Assembly (NCBI GenBank): GCA_013368325.1 | Contig: JAACJK010000092.1 | Coordinates: forward strand, 1 to 20,178 | Length of the DNA: 20,178 bases | Direction of reading: 5' to 3' | Source of the DNA: Ephemerocybe angulata | Taxonomy: Eukaryota > Basidiomycota > Agaricomycetes > Agaricales > Psathyrellaceae | In this document: in pieces, positions 11,554 through 19,992 of the stretch | How positions within the stretch are numbered: position 1 is the first letter of the stretch | Layout: each line of letters begins with the position of its first letter | Translations under genes and position numbers: made by a program | Notes under the pieces: model-generated | The model's database searches: none | Told to the model about the DNA's origin: nothing | Seen by the model: the letters and a program-made list of their open reading frames with translations, nothing else

Positions 11554-11872
11554 GAGCACAGGGCCCCCATAGTCACAACCGTCACGGACATACCACCTCT
11601 TGCCTTCTTCCCAGCCCATTCCCCTAGATGGCTACAGCCACAACCTCACCTTCCGAACGGAATGATACCATTCTCATGTTGTTTTAAGCAACGCACACTC
11701 TCGTGCATATTCATTCGTGTTCGTGTTCTAGCGCCGCAGCTGAGCCTCGGGCCAACGACGTTTGAAGCTGGTGGTATGCTGATGGCTGCCTCCCTACGAA
11801 AGTCACAGGGGATACCCACGAGAGAATAATCTAGTCATTATTGGCGATTACTCTACAACGTCCAAAGGAATG
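11554..11872. other. Convergent intergenic gap
   Basis: 319 nt between the ends of the PinX1 gene (+) and the lipase remnant (-). It holds both 3' UTRs and no coding potential I can support. The AATAAT-type patch near 11825 could serve polyadenylation on either strand. Confidence 0.45.
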
Positions 11873-12739
11873 TCAAGGCGCCTTCACCGCGGCTGAGTAC
11901 GATAAATCCTCCCCTACAATATCTTTCTTCCTCTCAGAGAACCGGCTCAATGCAGCCAGGACCTCTGGGATAACGTCCCTATCGACATTCGCGCCCCACA
12001 GGATATCGAGATGCTCATATCCATGCAGGCGCTTTGCATAGGTATGCCCTGGCAACTGTGACAGCATGCTGTCAATGTCCACTAGACTGTCCGAGTCACC
12101 GTAGAGAAGAACGATGGGTGACGCAATATTGCGAGTGGGGAATCTGGCAGGGCGGTACGAGCTCACAGATGTCCTGACAACAGGTGATAGGACATCGTCG
12201 TCGTACATTATGAATGTCGCGTTGCGCATGATTTGGAACCAGTGGACGACCGATTTGACCGAGGCGTAGGAATAGAGGTGGGCGAAGGCAGCGATCTTCT
12301 GGTACTCGGTGATGTTGTGACTGTGCCAGTCAAACAGCCAATCCAGGGATTTATCTATGAAGGCGGTGAATATGGGCGGGTAAAGAATGGATTGCCACAT
12401 GGAGGCCGAGGAGAGAATGGATTTGCGGCCAAAGAACAGGAATAGAAGGGTTGGGCTACAGAGTCAAGTCAGAAGACGATGCGCAGTAAGCAAAGCCCAA
12501 CTCACGAAGATTTCATGAGGCCGTCAACGATGGGAGCTGCTAAGCCAGCTGGGCTCATGGCGGGCGCCAGAGCGATGAAGACATTTATCTTCTCGTTCAA
12601 TTCTGGATGGATGCTGAGAGCGGCGAAAGCTTGGGCCGTGCCCTGGCTGAAACCAACATAACCCAAGCTCTTCGCCTTGGTGACATTAAGGATATGATCT
12701 ATGGAATCCGGGATATCGTGCCACGCAAAATCGTCTATG
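11873..12739 (-). pseudogene. 5'-truncated acid lipase / sterol esterase (alpha/beta hydrolase)
   Basis: The C-terminal 271 residues of an acid-lipase-like enzyme (lysosomal acid lipase, yeast Tgl1/Yeh family) that hydrolyses steryl esters or triacylglycerols. Exons on the - strand: 12739-12506 and 12455-11873, with intron 12505-12456 (GTGAGT...TGTAG). Visible: IDDFAWHDIPDSIDHIL, the family region before the nucleophile; GFSQG with catalytic Ser (12654-12640); YGDSDSLVD with catalytic Asp; HGYEHLDILWG with catalytic His. The top exon begins directly after a good acceptor (CTAAC branch, TTAACAG) in the phase expected for a preceding ...DFS codon, so it is an internal exon. Upstream, where 150-200 residues with the oxyanion and lid regions should be encoded, the sequence is unrelated and runs into a tandem array. 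I infer that the 5' part was lost or displaced by rearrangement; a distant 5' end or misassembly at the array is possible. Confidence 0.75.
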
Positions 12740-12805
12740 CTGTTAATGATCAGAGTTAGGGGGCATCCGTTGATAGCTATGTTGGTCCAGACACACCGCC
12801 CCCGT

Positions 12806-12838
12806 GAGGATGATGGTCATCCTCGCCCGCGAGGATGA
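12806..12838. repeat. Short inverted/direct repeat GAGGATGA
   Basis: GAGGATGA (12806-12813) is followed after 3 nt by its reverse complement TCATCCTC (12817-12824), giving a perfect 8-bp hairpin, and GAGGATGA recurs directly at 12831-12838. Confidence 0.7.
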
Positions 12839-12882
12839 TTATGTAAGCTGTAAATAATGCCCACGCTAGATCAAACCTGCTG

Positions 12883-12909
12883 TGTGCCACGCCTGAACGG
12901 CGTGGCACA
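12883..12909. repeat. Perfect 11-bp inverted repeat, 5-nt loop
   Basis: TGTGCCACGCC (12883-12893) and GGCGTGGCACA (12899-12909) are exact reverse complements around the loop TGAAC. It is GC-rich and stable as RNA or DNA. It could be a terminator-like structure, a transposon-footprint palindrome or chance; no flanking target-site duplication is evident. Confidence 0.75.
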
Positions 12910-13099
12910 GCTCTTTCAACATCCCAATCCGCTCAGTGCACCTCGGATATCCAGAGCCTAGGAGGAGGAGAAAGAGGGCAGGAGGCTTTTAGATCTTATA
13001 GTTCCTTATCCCTGGCCGTTACGTCCACCCCTTTCTTTTCCAATATGGATATCGAGCGCAGTGCGTCCGCCCACCAATGTCTGTGTAGAGATTACTCCC

Positions 13100-15480
13100 A
13101 GATTTCAGAATGTGTTTCTTGCGTAACGAGTGTTTATCCATCCTGTGGTTCTACAGCCATTCCCACCGCGCATACCTCGCCAGTCGGTTCCCTGCATCAC
13201 GAGTGGCTCTGGTGGATGATTGCAGGTGTCCCGCTGCCCGAAAGCAACCATTGTATCGGCAGACATCGCACCGCCCAAATCACCTCTGCATTGCTTCAGT
13301 AGGAGGTGGTCATCCGACGAGTGCTTCTGGAAGCAAGGTACGCGCGAAATCTGACTTGCATTTCCTGTGGAGGCATCGGTGTTATCGCAGGTGGGTCCGC
13401 CACCCCGAAACAGTGCGCCAGTGTTGACCGTCCATCCATTCCTTCTACAGACAACGCACGGCCCAAACCAGTCCTGCAATGCTTCAGTAAGCGGTGGTCA
13501 TCCAACGAGTGCTTCTGGAAGCAAAGAACGATCGAAATGTGACCTACATTTCCTCTGGAGGCATCGGTATTATCGCAGGTGGGTCCGGAGCCCCGAAACA
13601 GTGCGCCAGGGTTGACCGTCCATCCATTCCTTCTACAGACATCGCACCACCAAAATCACCTCTTCATTGCTTCAGTAAGAGGTGGTCATCCACCGAGAGC
13701 TTCTGGAATCAAAGGACGGGCGAAATGTGAGGTGCATTTCCTCTGGAGGCATCGGTATTAAGGTCCCGTCCTTTCCTTCTACAGACATCGCACCGCCCAA
13801 ATCACCTCTGCATTACTTCAGTAAGCGGTGGTCATCCAACGAGTGCTTCTAGAAGCAAAGGACGGGCGAAATGTGACCTGCATTTCCTCTGGAGGCATCG
13901 GTATTAAGGTCACGTCCCTTGCTTCTACAGACATCGCACCGCCCAAACCACCTCTGCATTGCTTCAGTAAACGGTGGTCGTCCGACGAGTGCTTCTGGAG
14001 GCGAAGAACGGGCGAAATGTGACCTACATTTCCTCTGGAGGCATCGGTATTATCGCAGGTGGGTCCGCCGCCCCGAACCAGTGCGCCAGTGTTAATCCTC
14101 CTTCCATTGCTTCTACAGACATCGCACCGCCCAAACCACCTCTGCATTGTTTCAGTAAGCGATGGTCATCCAACGAGTGCTTCTGGAAGCAAAGGACGGG
14201 CGAAATGTGACCTGCATTTCCTCTGGAGGCATCGGTATTAAGGTCCCGTCCCTTGCTTCTACAGACATCGCACCGCCCAAACCACCTCTGCATTGCTTCA
14301 GTAAGCGGTGGTCGTCCGACGAGTGCTTCTGGAGGCGAAGAACGGGCGAAATGTGACCTACATTTCCTTTGGAGGCATCGGTATTATCGCAGGTGGGTCC
14401 GCCGCCCCGAAACAGTGCGCCAGTGTTAACCCTCCTTCCATTGCTTCTACAGACATCGCACCGCCCAAACCACCTCTGCATTGTTTCAGTAAGCGGTGGT
14501 CATCCAACGAGAGCTTCTGGAATCAAAGGACGGGCGAAATGTGACGTGCATTTCCTCTGGAGGCATCGGTATTAACCGTTGTTCCTAGAGACATTGTACA
14601 ACCCAAACCACCCTTGCGATGCTTCTGAAAGCACCGCCCGGCCGCAACGCACGGCCCAAACCAGGCCTGCAATGCTTCGGTAAGGGGCGGTCACCCGACG
14701 AGGAGTTCTGGAAGCAACCCACCGACGAAATGTGACCTGCGTTTGTTCTGGAGGCATCGGTATTGTCGCAGGTGGGTCCGCCGCTCCGAAACAGTGCGCC
14801 AGTGGTGACCCTCCTTCCATTGCTTCTACAGACATCGCACCGCCCAAATCAACTCTGCATTGCTTCAGTAAAAGGTGGTCATCCAACGAGACGTTCTGGA
14901 AGCAATGCGCTGACGAAAAGCGACATGTGTTTCCTCTGGAGGCGTCGATGATTGCAGTGTACACCGCCTGGCCGTTGCTTCAGCAGACAGTGCACGGCCC
15001 AAACCAATCCTGCGATGCTTCGGTAAGGGGCGGTTACCCAACGAGACGTTCTGGAAGCAACCCACCAACGAAATGTGACTTGCGATTCCTCTGGAGGCAT
15101 CGATAATTACCGCAGGTGGGTTGGCCGCCCCAGAACAGTGTGCCAGTGAACCGTTGTTTCTAGAGACATTGTGCCACTCAAACCGCCCATGCAATGCTTC
15201 TGTAAGAGTTGTTAATCCGACGAAAGGTTCTGGAAGCAACTTTCCGATGAAATGTGGCCTGCGTTTGCTCTGGAGGCATTGATTAATACCACAGGTGGGA
15301 CGGCCGCCCCGAAACAGTGTGCCACTGCTGACCACACAACCGTTGTTCCTACAGACATCGTACTACACAAACCACTGCTGCAATGCTTCTCTAAGAGGCG
15401 GGCGCTTGCTTTTGTATCAACTAGTCATGCATTTGTATGGCTGGTTCTGTCCAATGTTTCTGTAGACATTGGAATCCTTA
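13100..15480. repeat. Degenerate tandem array of 188/146-nt units
   Basis: One unit recurs head to tail. Its anchor, TACAGACATCGCACCGCCCA and variants, lies at about 13260, 13448, 13636, 13782, 13928, 14116, 14262, 14450, 14588, 14643, 14829, 14984, 15163 and 15352. The spacings are 188, 188, 146, 146, 188, 146, 188, 138, 55, 186, 155, 179 and 189. Long units carry an extra ~42-nt block containing GCAGGTGGGTCCGCCGCCCC and CAGTGCGCCAGTGTT; short units jump from GGCATCGGTATTAAGG almost straight to CTTCTACAGACATCG. Units in the middle are most alike and the edges (13100-13250, 15400-15480) are barely recognisable, as in satellites homogenised by unequal exchange. Frames of 60-150 codons cross the array on both strands, but no unit length is a multiple of 3, so it is not a translated repeat in the usual sense. 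Confidence 0.9.
13928..14595. repeat. Two copies of a 334-nt higher-order repeat
   Basis: Within the array, a long unit plus a short unit (188 + 146 = 334 nt) is repeated as a block, 13928-14261 and 14262-14595. By eye the two blocks differ at only about eight positions over their first 300 nt, then diverge near the end of the second. They are far closer to each other than to neighbouring units, implying a recent duplication of a two-unit block. Confidence 0.85.
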
Positions 15481-15704
15481 TTATTATCTGACTTTCAGCT
15501 CACGGGTCTGTGTACCGTTCTGTGCTGACCCCTTCCGTGTCACGGAGACCCGCCGACAAATGTCGTGTGCCTCGTCGAGCATCGCCGAGAGGGGCTGCCA
15601 GATGGGGCGTGGGAAACCTTGAATTGCACCCATTGTACGCGCGACACTTCCCGTCTCCCTCCCACTTCACTCCCTACGTTTCACTCCTACCTGTCCCATC
15701 CCCG
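15481..15704 (+). promoter_or_regulatory. Upstream region of the F-box-like gene
   Basis: About 220 nt between the array edge and the ATG at 15705. The segment 15640-15700 is rich in CT and TCCC tracts, consistent with a fungal promoter or leader, and a CCAAT motif (TGTCCAATG) lies at about 15448-15456 inside the array's decayed edge. So the promoter of this gene directly abuts the repeats. Confidence 0.4.
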
Positions 15705-16752
15705 ATGCGCATCCGAAGGCTCGTTCAGCGTTATCCGTACCGGGAGGAGCTGGAGTGGTGCAGCTTCTGTAACAAGCGACATAGTAAGTCTCCCGATAGG
15801 TCTGATTCAGTCGTATTCATGACCGCCTTCTGTCAGCGTCTGACAAGGACGCACCAATACTTCGCCTTCCTCTCGATCTCTCCCTCTTCATCGTCTCCTT
15901 GCTCCCTTTCTCTGACCGTCGCTCCCTACACGACTCGTGCCTTCACATGGAGAAGTTGGTAGCCACCCCGGTCACTACACGCGTGCGCAACACCCTCCGG
16001 ACCTTTGGGCTCGATCCCGCTCCCTTTCTCGAGTCCATGCAGTACTACGGGGCTGTGATCGGAGGCATGGCGGCTCTTCGAATCTTTGCCGAGGAAGTCC
16101 CAATGCCTCGCGTCCTGGAGGTGTATACACAGACGAGCACCGACTCCCACCCGGACTTGGGTGCCCCACACCAACAGGTTTACGACGACAACGATGCATC
16201 GGATGATCGGGGAAATGGCTACCGCCTTGTCGACACGCTCCTCCACACGTATGAGAAATGTACGGTGCTGGGATACCGCCACTACGGATACGGAGACAAC
16301 ATCGTCAAGATCTTCCGCATGGTCAATACGACGCTCGACCGAGAGATTCTATTCATACAATGTCGTGTCCCCCCTATTGCGTTAATCACCGAAGCCCCAA
16401 CAACCGCCCTCATGAATTTCATCACCTCCAACGACGCGGTTTGCCTTTATCCCGAACTCACCGAGGCTCGCAAGGGGCTTTTCACCATCGTCATCCCTGA
16501 AGACGGCTCATCAACGTTCGACATCCCCGTGTTTGATAGGCTCGTTGGCCACGGTTTTACCATGTTCGAAAACGCAACGCGCGCGATTGGACGTCACCTT
16601 TGCCCAATGAACCCCTCCTGCCCCGCACTCTCCAGGGCGTATCCCGACCTCCTGATGTACTCCGTCCACTTCACCGACGCTGGAAGCTACGGTTCTCGCA
16701 TTCCTTCGATAACGTGGAACTTAAACGTCCCTTCGTCATGTGGTTCGTCTGA
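15705..16752 (+). CDS. F-box-like protein of uncharacterised Agaricomycete type
   Basis: About 331 aa. Exons 15705-15783 and 15837 onward; intron 15784-15836 (GTAAGT...TGTCAG) restores codon ACG and continues RHTSDKDAPILRLPLDLSLF. The N-terminus has a CxxC pair (WCSFCNKR). LRLPLDLSLFIVSLLPFSDR (about residues 36-55) resembles an F-box helix pair, which would recruit Skp1/SCF. The body (GAVIGGMAALRIF...VLEVYT and ALMNFITSNDAVCLYPELT) resembles, from memory, a lineage-expanded Agaricomycete family with a nucleotidyltransferase-like core, but the Asp-rich motif of that fold is not clear here, so activity is doubtful. At about 16697-16700 loss of one C would switch frame; the shifted frame reads HSFDNVELKRPFVMWFV then stops at 16750-16752. 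Without that shift the frame stays open to 16945 with an unremarkable tail. Function is unknown. Confidence 0.6.
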
Positions 16753-17002
16753 AAGGATACAAACCGGTGTGTACTTATATTTACCGTCAAGTGGACACGA
16801 AGCTGATATCAAGCAGTGGTTGGGCCCGGCAAGTGGCCGAAGGAACTCAGAGGTTGATAGCATGTACCATACGTCGAATCTACTCTTTTGTATCGCCACG
16901 TTTGTCTCAAATCTCAGATCTCTTAGTGTTTGTCGCGCACAGTGAAAGAAAGGCAGATAAAATTCGAGAGACGCAGAAAGAAAACAAAGATCGGTAGATA
17001 AA

Positions 17003-19499
17003 TTACGAGCCCAAGTCCATCTCCTCGTCGCCCATGTCCACGTCCTCGGCTTCCGAAAGGGATAGGTCCGCAAAGCTCCTGTGACCCGAAGGTCCCGGGG
17101 TGGGAAGATCGTCAATCTCGACGTACTGGGGCTTCTGTCGTTGCTTGGGCTGAGGGGTGGGAGGAGCGGGGGAGGGGAGAGTCAGGCCATGGTAAGAGTA
17201 CCAGTTGAGAAGCGCTTCGGGGGCATTGGACGTATCCCTTCGGACGCCGTTCCTGTCAAACAGGTACAAGTCGTCGACCCTAATCCTCAAGGCCCGGAAG
17301 ATATGGTTGAAGTGACCCCGGTGCCTAGGGTCTGGAGAAACGCCGAAGTATTCCATTGCGCCGGTCGAGGGGGAGACAAGCATGGGGCTGCTCTTCCACA
17401 GGTAGAAGTCGAGGAGACACGTCTCCAACTCGCACCCACAGTGCAAGTAGTATGCTTCACCTATCTTGCGGAAGAAGGTGAGCAGTTCGGCTTCGCCCAT
17501 GCCGCTGACGACTGGCGGGACCTTGTGCGGGTTGTCGTTATGCGATGGCAGCCTCTTGATTACAAGACTTTTGGCTGGCCCTGGAACCTTGGCGACCGAC
17601 GAAGGAAGGGCGGTCGTTGTCTGCGATGGACTGAAGGGAACACCGGTGACCTTCTTGTCGAACTTAGGCTTCCTAACCGTCCCTTTCAGCTCCCTGCTGT
17701 CCTGGTCGTTGACGAGGCACTGGTGATCGAGGACGCTGTGATACGCGCACTTTGTCTGACCGGTGCCGTTGTCCAAGAGAAACATAGACATGGCCAGGAT
17801 GCGAGATGTCGTGGCAGACTCCGGCAGGTACTCCTGGACCTTCCGGGCCTTGCTACGGATCCGACCAGATAGCATGAGATTGTGAGTGATGAAGTTGTGC
17901 ATAGAATTCTCGCCGGCCACTGTGAGGAAGGACATTGTCAATAACTCTTTTTTTGGACGAAGCGTGGACGGACAAACTCACGTGCAAATTTATTGTCCTC
18001 CTCCGCGAGCTCCGCCTTCGTAAGGATCTGAGGCACCGACTCAGGTTCTGATCCCTCGCGAAGTAATTGGAAATCGGCGTCATCGATCAACCGCATGCCC
18101 TCGTCCTCTGGCTTCATTTTCGATTTTCCCTTGCCTTTTGCACCGGCCTTGGGCCCCGTTCGTTTGGCGCCTAGAGAAGAAGGTTCGTATTAGCCGTCAA
18201 GGTACAACTGAGATGCACATAACTTCAGAACACGTACGTTTTACGGTGGGCTTCACAGGCCCTGGGGTATCGGAGTCACTCGAGATCACAATGACCTCCA
18301 AGTCAGCATCCGGCTTTCGCTTGTTTGAACCTTTAGGAGGGAGACGATCGGCAGCCTCCACCTTGGGCTTGATATGTACTATGAATTTTGTATGATCGTG
18401 AGTTCCAATTGAATGAACAGTGTTTACGGATCCGGAGGCGTACCTTGCTGGGCTGTAGCGATGGGCGGCGCGCCACTCGCGGGAGGAGGAAGAGCGGCCT
18501 CCTGTGCCTCGGGTTTGACAGGCTGCATAGGATCTTGGGACAACGTCAGCTCTTACTCAGAGAAATGGTGTGTAGAGAGATGGACACATACCTTGTTGGG
18601 CTGGACGTACGGGCACGGGGCGTTCAGGGAGAGGAACGGCAACCTCCTGTGCCTCTGGCTTCACACGAGTCAAAGGAGCTTGAATGTACGTTAGCTCATA
18701 TTGTAGTCATGAACGGGTATCACACGAACCTTGACCGACTGGGGAACAAAGGAAGATGCAGGAGGAAGTACAACCTCCTGTGCCTCAGGCTTGATGACAC
18801 CAGTTGTGGTGGGAACGACATTTGGAGTAAGAGGTGCGGGGTCTCGGTGACAGGGGGAAGCGCCGCATCAACTACTCCAACAGGCGCAGCGGTCGGAGCG
18901 GTCGGCGGGATGACGGCCTCTACAACGTTAGCGGGCACAGGGACCGGAGGAACGACCGCGTTGATGACTGGAGGAGAAGCGGGATCGACGACTTCAGAGG
19001 GAGCAGTGACCTCGTTGACTGGAGGAGAAGCGGGATCGACGACCTCAGAGGGAGCAGTGACCTCGTTGACTGGAGGAGAAGCGGGATCCACCACTCGAGA
19101 GGGCGCAGTGACCTCGTTGACCGGAGGGGTGGCGGTGGCCTCTTCGACCGGCGGAACTGCAGTGTTGACGGCTCCAGGAGGTGCAGTGGGCTCGCTGACC
19201 GGAGGGAGAGCCGCAGAGGTCTCGTTGACGGGGGGAGGAGTAGAGCCGACGCCTCCGGCTTCAGGGAGCGCAGTGGCTTGGTTGAGCGAGGGGGGAGAGG
19301 CGGAACTGACGACCTCAGAAGTCGCAGTCGCCTCGTTGTCCGGGTGGCGGTCAGTGTTGACGGGGGGAGGAGTGGAGCTGACTCCTCCGGCTTGAGGGGG
19401 CGCAGCGGCTTGGTTGAGCGAGGAAGGAGCCGCGGACTCGGAGTCCTCTGGCACAGGAGATAGAGATGAACCTCTCTCCTCAGACCTCACTTGCGCCAT
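17003..19499 (-). CDS. Proline-rich hypothetical fungal protein
   Basis: I do not recognise this protein (about 731 aa). Proposed exons, - strand: 19499-18730, 18678-18592, 18533-18444, 18378-18238, 18170-17982, 17919-17003. The start ATG at 19499 lies in GCGCCATGG. Residues 1-220 are low complexity, rich in Pro/Ala/Val/Thr with PPVNEVTAPSEVVDPAS repeats. The middle exons repeat a VKPEAQEV module and lead into a basic/acidic linker (NKRKPDADLEVIVISSDSD, a SUMO-interaction-like stretch, then a KGKGKSK nuclear-signal-like patch). The 305-residue last exon is the only globular-looking part: HNFITHNLMLSGRIRSKARK, LTFFRKIGEAYYLHCGCELE, FNHIFRALRIRVDDLYLFDR, then a Pro-rich and strongly acidic C-tail (EAEDVDMGDEEMDLGS). 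A nuclear role is inference. One base is missing in the G run 18838-18841, and the phase at the 18730/18678 junction suggests another near 18730. Confidence 0.65.
18498..18786 (-). repeat. Duplicated exon module (KPEAQE) in the proline-rich gene
   Basis: The + strand string CCTCCTGTGCCTC recurs at 18498, 18643 and 18774. On the coding strand the three sites read VKPEAQEAALPPP, VKPEAQEVAVPLP and IKPEAQEVVLPPA, each in a separate exon. The middle two exons both end in AQQ plus a split G and are bounded by phase-1 introns with similar donors (GTATGT, GTACGC). This is the pattern of tandem exon duplication. Confidence 0.75.
18966..19118 (-). repeat. Three 51-nt coding repeats
   Basis: Starting at 18966, 19017 and 19068, near-identical 51-nt units (GACTGGAGGAGAAGCGGGAT at their left end) encode 17-residue repeats PPVNEVTAPSEVVDPAS on the - strand. 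More degenerate PPVxE copies extend on both sides to about 18900 and 19420. The length is a multiple of three, so copy-number change keeps the frame. Confidence 0.85.
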
Positions 19500-19610
19500 G
19501 GCGCCTTCAATACCAGCCAACCGTTGTTTTCATGATGTTGACCTTCCTCGAAATGTGGCGAATAGGTCAACTTCTGCGATCGAGCGAAGTCCCTCCTTTT
19601 TTCCAAGTCT

Positions 19611-19637
19611 TTCAAGTTCTCCCGTGGAGAACTTGAA
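19611..19637. repeat. Perfect 12-bp inverted repeat, 3-nt spacer
   Basis: TTCAAGTTCTCC (19611-19622) and GGAGAACTTGAA (19626-19637) are exact reverse complements around CGT. It lies 112-138 nt upstream of the ATG of the - strand gene, so it could be a binding site for a dimeric regulator or a hairpin in the 5' leader. Both are inference. Confidence 0.75.
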
Positions 19638-19992
19638 CGCTGCTTCAAGGGACGCTGTCAAGACCATTTAGTTACATGCGCGTCGTCGCGAGTGCCCTAC
19701 ACACCAATTTTTTCAGAGTAGGGGGAGGAGCCGATTGCTCTCTAGGAAGGCGTCCATGACAGCTGTACGCGCTGTAAGTATCGGACCCCTGAATACACCT
19801 CGAAAGCACACACCTTGAGCGGACGTTGGTTGAGCCGGACATTCTGGGTATTTCAATGCTTTCAGAGAGTCGGTTTCACGTCTGAGTGGGAGTGTAGACA
19901 AAGGATGGGGGGCAGGAACGTCCATTTGGGGGTCGTTTACTATCCGTGAAAAGGTCCAAGGGGCACGGCCGGCCGATGAGAGCATATGGAAG

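Larger units (their letters stand above)
12740..13100. other. Non-coding junction with hairpins between lipase remnant and array
   Basis: About 360 nt without lipase exons or any supported gene. It begins with the end of a lipase intron and contains two inverted repeats (listed separately), then purine- and pyrimidine-rich stretches leading to the degenerate edge of the tandem array. This is the likely rearrangement breakpoint zone. Confidence 0.5.

Noticed and set aside
13105..15335. Frames of 60-156 codons with similar peptides on both strands within the array
   Set aside because: They arise from repetition of one DNA unit; unit lengths of 188, 146 and 334 are not multiples of three and the frames start and stop irregularly.
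13100..15480. CRISPR-like array
   Set aside because: Units are long and repeated over their whole length with no unique spacers, and the genome is fungal.
17081..17872. 263-codon open frame on the + strand
   Set aside because: Antisense shadow of the large last exon of the - strand gene; the - strand frame has proper splice junctions and sensible composition.
18388..19463. Long + strand frames rich in Gly/Thr/Ser or Arg/Gly/Asp
   Set aside because: They mirror the repetitive - strand coding sequence; repeats of 51 nt keep all frames open, so length alone is not evidence.
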